Positions 42,356-50,273 of a stretch of 64,000 nucleotides of DNA are shown here, one piece after another. The notes under the pieces are model-generated. The model was not told the origin of the DNA. It searched no databases and saw nothing but the letters and a program-made list of their open reading frames with translations. Position 1 is the first letter of the stretch; every line of letters starts with the position of its first letter. Source of the DNA: Nocardioides oceani. Its GTDB lineage: Bacteria > Actinomycetota > Actinomycetes > Propionibacteriales > Nocardioidaceae. The DNA lies in the NCBI RefSeq assembly GCF_030412965.1, contig NZ_JAUHJQ010000007.1:148930-212929 (forward strand), given 5' to 3'. The translations under genes and the position numbers were made by a program.

Positions 42356-43642
42356 ATGACCTCGACCGCCGTGATGAGCCCCAGACCGATCCCCGCCGGC
42401 GCGGTGCGCCGCACGCTGCTCGACAGCGGCTACGCCCTGTCGGCCTTCCTCGTCGCGCTCCCGGCGTTCGTGCTGACGGTCGTGCTGCTGAGCCTCGGCG
42501 CGGGCCTGCTGGTCCTGGTGTACGGCGTGCTGGTGCTCGCCCTGGCCGCGATGGTCGCCCGCGGGTTCGCCCGGTTCGAGCGGCTCCGGATGCGCTCGAT
42601 GCTCGGCCGCGAGGCCCCGAGCCCGTCGTACCTCTGCCCCCGCGAGGGCGACGGCCTGCTGCGCCGCACGCTGACGCCGCTGCGTGACCCGCAGTCGTGG
42701 CTCGACCTCGTCTGGTGCGTGGTCGGCTTGGTGACCGGCACGGTGGCCTTCGCGGTCACGGTGGCCTGGTGGGCGGCGGTGCTCACCGGCGCGACGTACT
42801 GGTTCTGGCAGGTGTGGCTGCCCGACGGCGAGGACGACGGCGGGCTCGCCGAGCTGCTCGGCCTGGGGTCCGGCGCGGTCGCGGAGTCCCTGCTCAACGC
42901 CGCGCTCGGGCTGGTCGCGCTGGTGACCCTGCCGTTCGTCGTCCGCCTCGTGGCCTGGCTGCACAGCAGCCTGGCGTGGGGCCTGCTGAGCAGCCGCGCC
43001 GAGCTCCAGCAGGAGGTACGTCGCGTGGAGACCGGTCGCAGCGCCGCCCGCCGCGCGGAGGCGGAGTCCCTGCGGCGGCTCGAGCGCGACATCCACGACG
43101 GCCCGCAGCAGCGGATGGTCCGCCTCGGCATGGACCTCGGGCGCGCCCGGCGCCAGCTCGAGTCGGACCCGACCCGGGCCGCCGCGACCCTCGAGGAGGC
43201 GCTGGCCCAGGTCGGCGAGACCGTCGAGGAGCTGCGGTCGCTCTCCCGCGGCATCGCCCCGCCGCTGCTGGTCGACCGCGGGCTGCAGGTGGCGCTGGAG
43301 GACCTCGCCGCCCGCAGCGCGGTACCCGTGGCCGCCGAGATCGACGTCCCCGAGGGGCTGCCGCCGCACGTCGAGACCACGACGTACTTCGTGGTCAGCG
43401 AGGCGCTGACCAACGTCGCGAAGCACAGCGGCGCGACCTCGGCGCGGGTGCAGGTGCGCGAGGTCGGCGACGCGGTCCTGGTCCGGGTCGAGGACGACGG
43501 CACCGGCGGCGCGCACGAGGCCAAGGGGCACGGCCTCGCCGGGCTCGGCCAGCGGCTGCTCGCCGTCGACGGCACGCTCGGCCTGGAGTCGCCCGTCGGC
43601 GGCCCCACCGTGGTCTCGGCGCTCGTCCCGACGGGCCGGTGA
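42356..43642 (+). CDS. Two-component sensor histidine kinase (NarL-type, HisKA_3)
   Basis: A 428-residue membrane sensor kinase. Several N-terminal helices (about residues 25-70 and 115-215) form a putative sensor domain that includes YWFWQVWLPDGEDDGGLAELL outside or between helices (quoted in part). LERDIHDGPQQRMVRLGMDL is the H-box with the phosphoacceptor His. The HATPase domain shows VSEALTNVAKHSGA (N-box), VRVEDDGTGGAHEAKGHG and GLAGLGQRLLAVDG (G-boxes). GGTGGAG is the ribosome binding site before ATG 42356. The stop overlaps the response-regulator start (GTGA), making a cognate pair. The stimulus is unknown. Confidence 0.9.
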   Translation: MTSTAVMSPRPIPAGAVRRTLLDSGYALSAFLVALPAFVLTVVLLSLGAGLLVLVYGVLVLALAAMVARGFARFERLRMRSMLGREAPSPSYLCPREGDGLLRRTLTPLRDPQSWLDLVWCVVGLVTGTVAFAVTVAWWAAVLTGATYWFWQVWLPDGEDDGGLAELLGLGSGAVAESLLNAALGLVALVTLPFVVRLVAWLHSSLAWGLLSSRAELQQEVRRVETGRSAARRAEAESLRRLERDIHDGPQQRMVRLGMDLGRARRQLESDPTRAAATLEEALAQVGETVEELRSLSRGIAPPLLVDRGLQVALEDLAARSAVPVAAEIDVPEGLPPHVETTTYFVVSEALTNVAKHSGATSARVQVREVGDAVLVRVEDDGTGGAHEAKGHGLAGLGQRLLAVDGTLGLESPVGGPTVVSALVPTGR

Positions 43643-44298
43643 GCGCCGGGATGCGGATCGTGGTCGCGGACGACTCGTTCCTCCTGCGCGAGGGTCTGCA
43701 GCTGCTCCTCGCCGAGGCCGGGCACGAGGTGGTGGCCTCCGTCGCGGACGGACCGTCGTTCGTCGCGGCCGCGCTCGAGCACCGGCCCGACGTCGGGATC
43801 GTCGACGTGCGGATGCCGCCCACGCACACCGACGAAGGGCTGCGGGCCGCGGTCGAGGTGCGGCGGTCCTGGCCCGACGCACGGCTGCTGGTGCTCTCGC
43901 AGTACGTCGAGGTCGCCTACGCCACCGACCTGCTGGCCGCCGGCGAGGGCGGGGTGGGCTACCTGCTCAAGGACCGGGTCGCCGACCTCGACGACTTCAC
44001 CGCCGCGCTCGACACCGTCGCGCGCGGCGGCACGGCCCTCGACCCGCAGGTGGTGCGCCGGCTCATGGGCGCGCGCCGCGACCCGCTCGCGGCGCTCACC
44101 CCGCGCGAGCACGAGGTCCTCGCACTGATGGCCGAGGGCCGCTCCAACAGCGCGATCGCCGAGGCGATGGTGGTCACGCTCGGCGCGGTCGAGAAGCACA
44201 CCCAGCGGATCTTCGCCAAGCTCGGTCTCGCCCCCGACGACGGCGCCGCCCACCGCCGCGTGGCCGCCGTCGTCAGCTACCTGCGCTCCGCCGGGTGA
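43639..44298 (+). CDS. NarL/LuxR family response regulator
   Basis: A 219-residue response regulator. The receiver domain has RIVVADDSFLLREGL (acidic pocket), the phosphoacceptor Asp in DVGIVDVRMPP, and LLKDRVADLDD with the conserved Lys. The C-terminal LuxR helix-turn-helix is ALTPREHEVLALMAEGRSNS, then AIAEAMVVTLGAVEKHTQRI. It starts on GTGA overlapping the histidine kinase stop. Its stop lies inside a 7-bp-stem hairpin that probably terminates the operon. Confidence 0.93.
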   Translation: MSAGMRIVVADDSFLLREGLQLLLAEAGHEVVASVADGPSFVAAALEHRPDVGIVDVRMPPTHTDEGLRAAVEVRRSWPDARLLVLSQYVEVAYATDLLAAGEGGVGYLLKDRVADLDDFTAALDTVARGGTALDPQVVRRLMGARRDPLAALTPREHEVLALMAEGRSNSAIAEAMVVTLGAVEKHTQRIFAKLGLAPDDGAAHRRVAAVVSYLRSAG

Positions 44299-44306
44299 GC
44301 CGGCGG
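44288..44306. terminator. Hairpin overlapping the response-regulator stop codon
   Basis: CCGCCGG-GTGAG-CCGGCGG, a perfect 7-bp stem with 5-nt loop containing the TGA stop (44296-44298). It lies between the convergent response regulator and Gfo/Idh/MocA genes and may serve both. Confidence 0.5.
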
Positions 44307-44320
44307 CGTCGAGGTGGGCC

Positions 44321-45340
44321 TCAGCCGAACGCCACCCCGACCTGCGCGCGCACCGCGTCCATCTGCCGCATGAGCGTCAGCGTCTGCTCGTGGGGCACCC
44401 ACGGGCTCTCGCGCAGGCCGGCCCGCAGGCAGCGGCCGACCTCGGCGATCTCGTTGCCGTAGCCGCGCCCGACGACCGGGTCGTCCGCGACGATCTCGAC
44501 CGGCTCGCGGCGCACGTCCTCGTCGTTGGTGCTGCCGTCGGCGTACGGCGTGAACGTCGCGGTGGTCGGGTGGTGGAAGTCGGGGACGTCGATCCGCCCG
44601 AGGTCGGTCGCGATCGCGGCGGCCCGCGAGGACCACGACGTCATCGAGGCGGTCATGGTGGCGAGCGCGCCGCCGGGGTAGCGGCCGCTGACGGCGACGT
44701 CGAGGTCGATGCCGCGGTCGGAGAGCGCTGCGGTGCCGGTCAGCTGCTCGGCCTCACCGAGCACGAGGTGGGCGAAGGTCAGCGGGTAGATCCCCATGTC
44801 CAGCAGGGCGCTCGCGCCGAGCGCCGGGTCGAGCATCCGGTCGTCGGGCCCGGCGTCGACGCGGAAGCCGAGCTCGGCGTGCAGGTGGCGGGGCGTGCCG
44901 AACCGCCCCGAGCGGACCTGCTCGGCCACGGCCCGGACCAGCGGGTGGCACGCGGTCCACATCGCCTCCATGAGGAACCGGTCGTGCTCGCGCGCCAGCC
45001 GGACCATCGCCTCGGCGTCGGCGGTGGTCAGCGTCAGCGGCTTCTCGCACAGGACGTGCTTGCCGGCCTCGAACGCCAGGCGCGCGTGCTCGAGGTGCAG
45101 GGCGTGCGGGCTGGCGACGTACACCACCTCGACCTCGGGGTCCGCGACGAGCTCCTCGTAGGAGCCGTGCGGACGACCGCCGTGCTCCCCGGCGAACGCC
45201 TCGGCGGCCTCGGGGCGGCGGGACCCGACCGCGACCAGCTCGGCGTCCGGCACGAGCGCGAGGTCGCGGGCGAAGGTGTGGGCGATCTTGCCGGTGGCGA
45301 GGATGCCCCAACGGGTGGGTGCGGTGGCGGGCTCGGTCAC
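44321..45340 (-). CDS. Gfo/Idh/MocA family oxidoreductase
   Basis: A 339-residue NAD(P)-dependent sugar or cyclitol oxidoreductase. TRWGILATGKIAHTFARDL is the N-terminal Rossmann motif, VVYVASPHALHLEHARLAFE the substrate edge, and HVLCEKPLTLTTADAEAM the EKP motif with the catalytic Lys. The C-terminal alpha/beta domain follows (FLMEAMWTACHPLVRAV and HAELGFRVDAGPDDRMLDP). The substrate is unknown; inositol, trans-dihydrodiol and related substrates occur in the family. GTG 45340 is the family-consistent start, with GGGAG upstream. It is divergent from the DUF3263 gene. Confidence 0.9.
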   Translation of the reverse strand: MTEPATAPTRWGILATGKIAHTFARDLALVPDAELVAVGSRRPEAAEAFAGEHGGRPHGSYEELVADPEVEVVYVASPHALHLEHARLAFEAGKHVLCEKPLTLTTADAEAMVRLAREHDRFLMEAMWTACHPLVRAVAEQVRSGRFGTPRHLHAELGFRVDAGPDDRMLDPALGASALLDMGIYPLTFAHLVLGEAEQLTGTAALSDRGIDLDVAVSGRYPGGALATMTASMTSWSSRAAAIATDLGRIDVPDFHHPTTATFTPYADGSTNDEDVRREPVEIVADDPVVGRGYGNEIAEVGRCLRAGLRESPWVPHEQTLTLMRQMDAVRAQVGVAFG

Positions 45341-45461
45341 GCCGGAGAGACTCCCACAACACCCCTGGACGGACCTGGCGAGCCGAATGACACCGGTGTG
45401 GTTCGTCGCCTACAGTTGCGTCCGGACACCTATCGCCACACCAGCTCCCGGGAGACTGCGC

Positions 45462-45758
45462 ATGGACGCCGCGAACGCCCTCGACGGCCACGAGGCCGGG
45501 GCCACGCCGACCCTGAGCGACCGCGACCGAGAGATCCTCGAGTTCGAGCGCCAGTGGTGGAAGTACGCCGGCGCGAAGGAGACCGCGGTCCGCGAGAAGT
45601 TCGACATGAGCTCGACCCGCTACTACCAGGTCCTCAACGCCCTCATCGACCGTCCCGAGGCGCTCGAGGCCGACCCGCTGCTGGTCCGCCGCCTGCGTCG
45701 CCTCCGCTCGCAGCGCCAGCGCCAGCGCTCGGCCCGCCGTCTCGGCTTCGAGGTCTGA
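45462..45758 (+). CDS. DUF3263 domain protein
   Basis: A 98-residue small basic protein of the actinobacterial DUF3263 family. LSDRDREILEFERQWWKYAG, then KETAVREKFDMSSTRYYQVL reads as a helix-turn-helix, so DNA binding is likely. A Leu/Arg/Gln-rich C-terminus follows. GGGAGA lies 5 nt upstream of ATG 45462, and a possible -10 TACAGT is near 45411. The next gene, a LytR_C protein, starts five bases downstream; this pair is a recurrent actinobacterial neighbourhood. Confidence 0.88.
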   Translation: MDAANALDGHEAGATPTLSDRDREILEFERQWWKYAGAKETAVREKFDMSSTRYYQVLNALIDRPEALEADPLLVRRLRRLRSQRQRQRSARRLGFEV

Positions 45759-45763
45759 GCGCC

Positions 45764-46279
45764 GTGGCCGCCCCGCGCACCGCCCGTCACCGCGACCAGC
45801 GCGGCTTCGTCTTCCCCTCGCCGGTGGTGATGCTCAGCATCATCGCCGTCGCGATGGCCGGCATCGCCTTCGTCGCCACGCGCGGCGGCGAGCCCACCGA
45901 GCGGGAGATCACGACGATCTCGGCGAAGGAGACGCCGACGGCCGCGCCGACCACCACCGCGGCCGAGCCGACGAAGAAGCCGAAGCCGGCCAAGCCGCCG
46001 GTGCAGCGCTCCGAGGTGTACGTCGAGGTCTACAACAACTCCGGCATCACCGGTCTCGCCGGCACCGTCTCCGACCAGGCCGGCCAGGCAGGCTGGCAGG
46101 TCGTGGGCTCCGACAACTGGGTGGGCACCATCCCGGCCTCCACCGTCTACTTCCCGCCGCGCCTCGAGCGTGCCGCGAAGCTGCTCGCCCTCGACCTGGG
46201 CGTCGACCGCACGATGCCGGCCGTCGACCCCATGCGGCTCGACCGGCTGACCGTCATCCTCACCGGCCCGCTGGACTGA
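45764..46279 (+). CDS. LytR C-terminal domain membrane protein
   Basis: A 171-residue protein with a short cytoplasmic N-terminus, one membrane helix (about residues 19-39, VVMLSIIAVAMAGIAFVAT), a Thr/Ala/Pro/Lys-rich linker, and a C-terminal LytR_C domain (VYVEVYNNSGITGLAGTVSD, then AGWQVVGSDNWVG and TVYFPPRLERAAKLLALDLG). The domain occurs at the end of LCP glycopolymer ligases; here it stands alone without the LCP part, which suggests a cell-wall accessory role. A perfect 10-bp-stem hairpin three bases after the stop ends the operon. Confidence 0.87.
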   Translation: MAAPRTARHRDQRGFVFPSPVVMLSIIAVAMAGIAFVATRGGEPTEREITTISAKETPTAAPTTTAAEPTKKPKPAKPPVQRSEVYVEVYNNSGITGLAGTVSDQAGQAGWQVVGSDNWVGTIPASTVYFPPRLERAAKLLALDLGVDRTMPAVDPMRLDRLTVILTGPLD

Positions 46280-46282
46280 CCC

Positions 46283-46306
46283 GCAGCGCCGCCCCTGCGG
46301 CGCTGC
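46283..46306 (+). terminator. Hairpin after the LytR_C gene
   Basis: GCAGCGCCGC-CCCT-GCGGCGCTGC, a perfect 10-bp stem with a 4-nt loop starting three bases after the stop codon. Confidence 0.65.
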
Positions 46307-46359
46307 TCCGTGAGCGGCGCCACGTGCGGGCGTCGCCCGCGTCTGGGAACCTGGGGGAC

Positions 46360-47202
46360 ATGGAGTTCACCTCGCCCGAGGGGGAGCGCCGGTACGCCGC
46401 GCTGGTGCGCGCCGCGGACCGGGCCGTCGTCGGCCTCGACTTCGACGGCACCCTCTCGCCGATCGTCGACGACCCCACCCAGGCGCACATCCACCCGGAC
46501 GCACCCGAGGTGCTGGTCGACCTCGCCGAGGTCGTGGCCGCCGTCGCGGTCGTCACCGGCCGCCCGGCCCGGCAGGCCCTCGACCTCGGGGGCCTCGAGG
46601 AGGTCGGCAACGCGATCGGTGACGCCGGCAAGGAGCTGTACCTCTTCGGCCAGTACGGCAACGAGCGCTGGTCCTCCACCCGCCGCCGCATCGTCTCCCC
46701 GCGGCCGCCCCACGGGCTCGCGACGTTCCTCCGCGACCTCCCGCGGGCGCTGCGCGGGGCCGGCGCGGCCGACGCCTGGGTCGAGCACAAGGGTCTGGCG
46801 CACGCCGTCCACACCCGCCGGCTGCCCGACCCCGAGGGTGCCTTCGAGCGCCTCCTGCCCGTGCTGCGCGACCTCGCCGGCCGCAACGGCCTGGTGCTCG
46901 AGCCCGGCCGCAACGTGATCGAGGTCCGGGCGCCCGGCATGGACAAGGGCAAGGCGGTCGACGCGCTCGTGGCCGAGGTCGGGGCCGGTGCGTTCCTCTT
47001 CGCCGGTGACGACCTGGGCGACCTCGAGGCCTTCGACGCCGTCGCCGCCCTCGGCAAGGACGGCCTGCCGACCCTGCTGGTCTGCTCGGCCTCCGACGAG
47101 GTCAGCGCCCTCGTCGAGCGCGCCGACGTCGTCGTCCACGGCCCCGAGGGCGTCCTCGAGCTGCTGCGTCGCCTCGCCGCCGACGCCCGCGCCGCCCGCT
47201 GA
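46360..47202 (+). CDS. otsB: Trehalose-6-phosphate phosphatase
   Basis: A 280-residue HAD-superfamily phosphatase that converts trehalose-6-phosphate to trehalose. AVVGLDFDGTLSPIVDDP is HAD motif I with the nucleophile Asp, VAVVTGRPARQA motif II, KGKAVDALVAEVG with its Lys motif III, and LFAGDDLGDLEAFDAV motif IV. The cap sequence GQYGNERW and LVLEPGRNVIEVRAPGMDKG are typical of OtsB. ATG 46360 is chosen over an upstream in-frame start because MEFTSPEGERRY fits just before motif I. It completes the OtsAB pathway with otsA. Confidence 0.93.
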   Translation: MEFTSPEGERRYAALVRAADRAVVGLDFDGTLSPIVDDPTQAHIHPDAPEVLVDLAEVVAAVAVVTGRPARQALDLGGLEEVGNAIGDAGKELYLFGQYGNERWSSTRRRIVSPRPPHGLATFLRDLPRALRGAGAADAWVEHKGLAHAVHTRRLPDPEGAFERLLPVLRDLAGRNGLVLEPGRNVIEVRAPGMDKGKAVDALVAEVGAGAFLFAGDDLGDLEAFDAVAALGKDGLPTLLVCSASDEVSALVERADVVVHGPEGVLELLRRLAADARAAR

Positions 47203-47226
47203 CCCGTCTCCGCCGAGTCGTCACCT

Positions 47227-47247
47227 GGGGCCGGTCGAGTCGGCCCC
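47227..47247 (+). terminator. Hairpin after otsB
   Basis: GGGGCCG-N7-CGGCCCC, 25 bp after the otsB stop and before the riboswitch. It has a perfect 7-bp stem and no T-run. Confidence 0.4.
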
Positions 47248-47333
47248 GTGGCGGTCCACCGGGCGAGCGAGGAGTCCACATCGCGGGACCCGGTTTCACG
47301 GAGTGGGATGCGGCGACGTAGTCTTCACGACAG

Positions 47334-47474
47334 CTCATCCAGAGGGACAGAGGGAACGGCCCTGTGAAGTCCCGGCAACCGCCAACGCGCCTCCGCCCCC
47401 GGTACTCCCGGGTCGGTCGTCGGTAACGGTGCCAATTCCGCCCGGCACGACCGTCGTGACCCGGGGAAGATGAG
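47334..47474 (+). promoter_or_regulatory. SAM-I (S-box) riboswitch
   Basis: All core elements of the SAM-I class are present in order. P1 is CTCATC (47334-47339)/GATGAG (47469-47474). AGAGGGACAGAGGGAACGGC and CCTGTGAAGTCCCGGCAACC hold the kink-turn and the conserved G/A-rich and GCAACC segments, followed by a variable P3/P4 region and GGTGCCAATTCC. AAGGAGG follows P1 directly and the ATG is 14 bp further, so there is no room for a terminator. Control is therefore likely at translation, through access to the Shine-Dalgarno sequence. Confidence 0.92.
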
Positions 47475-47487
47475 AAGGAGGTCGGTC

Positions 47488-48753
47488 ATGAGCGCTGCCG
47501 TTGTCGAGAAGTCCCGGATCCGCGAGGGCGCGTTCGGGAACGCCCGGGCCCTCGTCTGCCGCGAGTGCGGCAACGAGGTCGAGCTGGGCCCGCACTACGC
47601 GTGCAGCGAGTGCTTCGGGCCGCTGGAGGTCGCCTACGACTTCCCTCAGGTCACCCGCGAGGAGATCGAGGCCGGCCCGCGCAACATCTGGCGCTACAAG
47701 GCGCTGCTGCCGGTCCCGACCGACATCGAGACCAGCCCCAACACCGAGCCGGGCTTCACCCGCCTGCTCGAGGCCAGGAACCTCGCCGCCGAGCTGGGCC
47801 TGACCAAGCTGTGGGTCAAGGACGACTCCACCAACCCGACCAACTCCTTCAAGGACCGGGTCGTCGCCTGCGCGCTGAGCGCGGCGCGGGAGTTCCACAG
47901 CAAGGTCTTCGCCTGTCCGAGCACCGGCAACCTCGCCAACGCGGTCGCCGCGGCGGGCGCCCGCGCCGGCATCAAGACCGTCGTGTTCATCCCGAGCAAC
48001 CTCGAGCAGCCCAAGCAGGTCAACTCCGCGGTCTTCACCGACTCCCTGGTCGCCGTCGAGGGCAACTACGACGACGTCAACAAGCTCGCCTCGGAGATCG
48101 CCGGCGAGGAGGAGGGCTGGGCGTTCGTCAACGTCAACGTCCGCCCCTTCTACGCCGAGGGCTCCAAGACGCTGGGCTACGAAATCGCCGAGCAGCTCGG
48201 CTGGCGGCTGCCCGACCAGATCGTGATCCCCGTCGCGAGCGGCTCGCAGCTGACCAAGGTGCACAAGGCCTTCCAGGAGCTGATCACGCTCGGCCTGGTC
48301 GAGGACAAGCCCTACAAGGTGTACGGCGCGCAGGCGGCCGGCTGCTCGCCGGTCTCGGTGGCCTACAAGGCCGGCGTCGACGCGATCCGCCCGGTCAAGC
48401 CCGACACCATCGCCAAGAGCCTCGCGATCGGCAACCCCGCCGACGGCATCTACGTCCTCGACGTGTGCCGGCAGACCGGCGGCGCGGTCGAGGACATCAC
48501 CGACGACGAGGTCCGCGAGGCGATCGTGCTGCTGGCCCGCACCGAGGGCATCTTCACCGAGACCGCCGGCGGCACCACGGTCGGCGTGCTGAAGAAGCTC
48601 GTCGAGTCCGGCCAGCTCGACCCCGAGCTCGAGACCGTGGTCATCAACACCGGCCACGGCCTCAAGACCCTCGACGCGGTCTCCGGCGCGGTCGGCCCCG
48701 CCGCGACCATCGCCCCGTCGTACGCCGCCTTCGCCGCCACCGGCCTGGCCTGA
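47488..48753 (+). CDS. thrC: Threonine synthase family protein under a SAM riboswitch
   Basis: A 421-residue fold-type II PLP enzyme of the threonine synthase family. An N-terminal zinc ribbon (CRECGNEVELGPHYACSECF) has four Cys. DDSTNPTNSFKDRVVACAL carries the PLP Lys (SFKDR), CPSTGNLANAVAAAG the phosphate-binding loop, and GSQLTKVHKAF plus TAGGTTVGVLKKL the active-site loops. The known reaction is O-phosphohomoserine to threonine. ATG 47488 with AAGGAGG is 6-7 nt downstream of the ribosome binding site. The SAM-I riboswitch and the MoaD-like carrier gene downstream point to a methionine/sulfur role, so the product may not be threonine. The zinc ribbon and close similarity to what I recall of Streptomyces threonine synthases leave ordinary threonine synthesis as the default. 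Confidence 0.85.
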   Translation: MSAAVVEKSRIREGAFGNARALVCRECGNEVELGPHYACSECFGPLEVAYDFPQVTREEIEAGPRNIWRYKALLPVPTDIETSPNTEPGFTRLLEARNLAAELGLTKLWVKDDSTNPTNSFKDRVVACALSAAREFHSKVFACPSTGNLANAVAAAGARAGIKTVVFIPSNLEQPKQVNSAVFTDSLVAVEGNYDDVNKLASEIAGEEEGWAFVNVNVRPFYAEGSKTLGYEIAEQLGWRLPDQIVIPVASGSQLTKVHKAFQELITLGLVEDKPYKVYGAQAAGCSPVSVAYKAGVDAIRPVKPDTIAKSLAIGNPADGIYVLDVCRQTGGAVEDITDDEVREAIVLLARTEGIFTETAGGTTVGVLKKLVESGQLDPELETVVINTGHGLKTLDAVSGAVGPAATIAPSYAAFAATGLA

Positions 48754-48780
48754 CCCGCCCGAGAACCCAGGAGCCCTGAG

Positions 48781-49056
48781 TTGAGCGTCTCCGTCCGCAT
48801 CCCCACCATCCTGCGCACCTACACCGGCGGCGAGTCCGAGGTGACCGCCTCCGGCGGCACGCTGGCCGAGGTCCTCGACGACCTCGACGCCAGCTACGCC
48901 GGGATCAAGGGCCGGATCCTCGACGACAACGGCGCGCTGCGCCGGTTCGTCAACGTGTACGTCGGCAACGACGACGTCCGCTTCCTCGACGACCTGGCCA
49001 CGCCCACGCCCGACGGCACCCAGGTCTCGGTCATCCCGGCGGTCGCGGGCGGCTGA
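48781..49056 (+). CDS. MoaD/ThiS (CysO-like) sulfur carrier protein
   Basis: A 91-residue ubiquitin-like sulfur carrier. It has the beta-grasp pattern VRIPTILRTYTGGESEVT, then TLAEVLDDLDASYAG, FVNVYVGNDDVRFLDDL and a C-terminal AVAGG. The terminal Gly-Gly is needed for adenylation and thiocarboxylate formation. TTG 48781 is the start, with AGGAG about 7 nt upstream; no ATG or GTG fits. It is 27 bp behind the threonine-synthase gene and would be co-transcribed. In mycobacteria CysO donates sulfur to a CysM-type PLP enzyme to make cysteine; no cysM or mec homologue is adjacent here. Confidence 0.88.
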   Translation: MSVSVRIPTILRTYTGGESEVTASGGTLAEVLDDLDASYAGIKGRILDDNGALRRFVNVYVGNDDVRFLDDLATPTPDGTQVSVIPAVAGG

Positions 49057-49122
49057 GCCGACACGCCCACGACCCGGGCGGGCCGCGGACCCCGCACCGG
49101 TTCGTCGCCTAGGGTCGGCGCC

Positions 49123-49944
49123 GTGACCAACCCGGCGGCCGACCTCTACCTCGACCTGATGGCCAAGATGCTGACCCGCTACGGGTTCGAGGGACGCAAC
49201 GTGACGGTGAAGCTGCCGTCGCGCTCCTACGAGTCCTACCTGTGGGACCTCGTCCGCAGGGCGATGAAGGGCCGCGACGTCCGCATGGTCGAGGCGGGCG
49301 AGTTCGACGCCGGCCGGCGCGAGGAGGGCCGTGACTGGCCCGCCGACGCCGAGACGATGATCGGGATGAAGCGGCTGGCCAACGTCCGGGCCTGCGTCGA
49401 GAGCGTCCTGGCCGACGGCGTACCCGGTGACCTCATCGAGACCGGCGCGTGGCGCGGCGGCTCCTGCATCTACATGCGCGCGGTGCTCAAGGCGCACGGC
49501 GACACCCAGCGGTCGGTGTGGGTCGCGGACTCCTTCGAGGGCCTGCCCGCGCCCGACGGCCGGTTCGAGGCCGACGCCGGCGACCAGCACCACACGCGCG
49601 ACGAGCTGGCGATCTCGGTCGACCAGGTCAAGGAGAACTTCCGCCGCTACGACCTCCTCGACGGCCAGGTCCGCTTCCTGAAGGGCTGGTTCAGCGACAC
49701 GCTCCCGACGGCGCCGATCGAGCGGCTGGCGGTGCTGCGCCTCGACGGCGACATGTACTCCTCGACGATGGACGCCCTCGACGCGCTCTACGACAAGGTC
49801 TCGCCGGGCGGGTACGTCATCGTCGACGACTACGGCGCGGTGCCGGCCTGCGCCCAGGCGATCCACGACTTCCGTGACGCACGCGGCATCACCGACCCGA
49901 TCGAGACGATCGACTGGGCCGGCGTGTTCTGGAGGAAGTCGTGA
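49123..49944 (+). CDS. TylF/MycF family O-methyltransferase
   Basis: A 273-residue S-adenosylmethionine-dependent methyltransferase of the macrocin-O-methyltransferase family. LIETGAWRGGSCIYMRAVL is the SAM-binding loop (about residues 105-123), VWVADSFEGLPAPDGRF the second strand and loop, LRLDGDMYSSTMDAL the metal-binding Asp region, and GGYVIVDDYGAVP the catalytic-site Asp. TylF homologues methylate sugar hydroxyls in macrolides and glycans; here no antibiotic gene lies nearby. GTG 49123 follows TAGGGT by 7 nt (leaderless). The stop overlaps the coiled-coil gene (GTGA). The acceptor is unknown. Confidence 0.9.
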   Translation: MTNPAADLYLDLMAKMLTRYGFEGRNVTVKLPSRSYESYLWDLVRRAMKGRDVRMVEAGEFDAGRREEGRDWPADAETMIGMKRLANVRACVESVLADGVPGDLIETGAWRGGSCIYMRAVLKAHGDTQRSVWVADSFEGLPAPDGRFEADAGDQHHTRDELAISVDQVKENFRRYDLLDGQVRFLKGWFSDTLPTAPIERLAVLRLDGDMYSSTMDALDALYDKVSPGGYVIVDDYGAVPACAQAIHDFRDARGITDPIETIDWAGVFWRKS

Positions 49945-50273
49945 GCGGCCAGGACCAGCAGCCCGCCGCCGAGAACGCCGCCGACGCCGGCCTGCGCCGT
50001 CTCGAGACCGAGCTGAAGGCGGCCCGGCGGTTCGGGGCCAAGGCCACCAAGCAGATGCACGCGGCGGTCGCCGCCGACCTCGAGCGCGCCGAGCGACGGG
50101 CCCGCCGGGCCGAGCGCCGCGCGGCCGAGGCCGAGGCGCGGGCGACCGCGGCCGAGCGCCGAGCGCGCCGGCTCCAGCGCGAGCTGGCCGAGGTGCGCGC
50201 GAGCACCACCTGGCGCGCCGGCCGTGCGGTCGTCGCCGTGCCGGCGCGGCTCAAGCGCCTCACCGGCCGGTGA
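49941..50273 (+). CDS. Ala/Arg/Glu-rich coiled-coil protein
   Basis: A 110-residue protein, nearly all charged helix. LRRLETELKAARRFGAK leads into a long heptad region rich in Ala/Arg/Glu (about residues 45-85: AERRARRAERRAAEAEARAT), ending in a basic tail (VPARLKRLTGR). It has no hydrophobic core or enzyme motif and is probably a coiled coil. Start GTGA overlaps the methyltransferase stop and its own stop overlaps the ATP-grasp start, so all three are translationally coupled. A scaffolding or membrane/nucleic-acid-associated role is possible. No family was recognised. Confidence 0.6.
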   Translation: MSGQDQQPAAENAADAGLRRLETELKAARRFGAKATKQMHAAVAADLERAERRARRAERRAAEAEARATAAERRARRLQRELAEVRASTTWRAGRAVVAVPARLKRLTGR

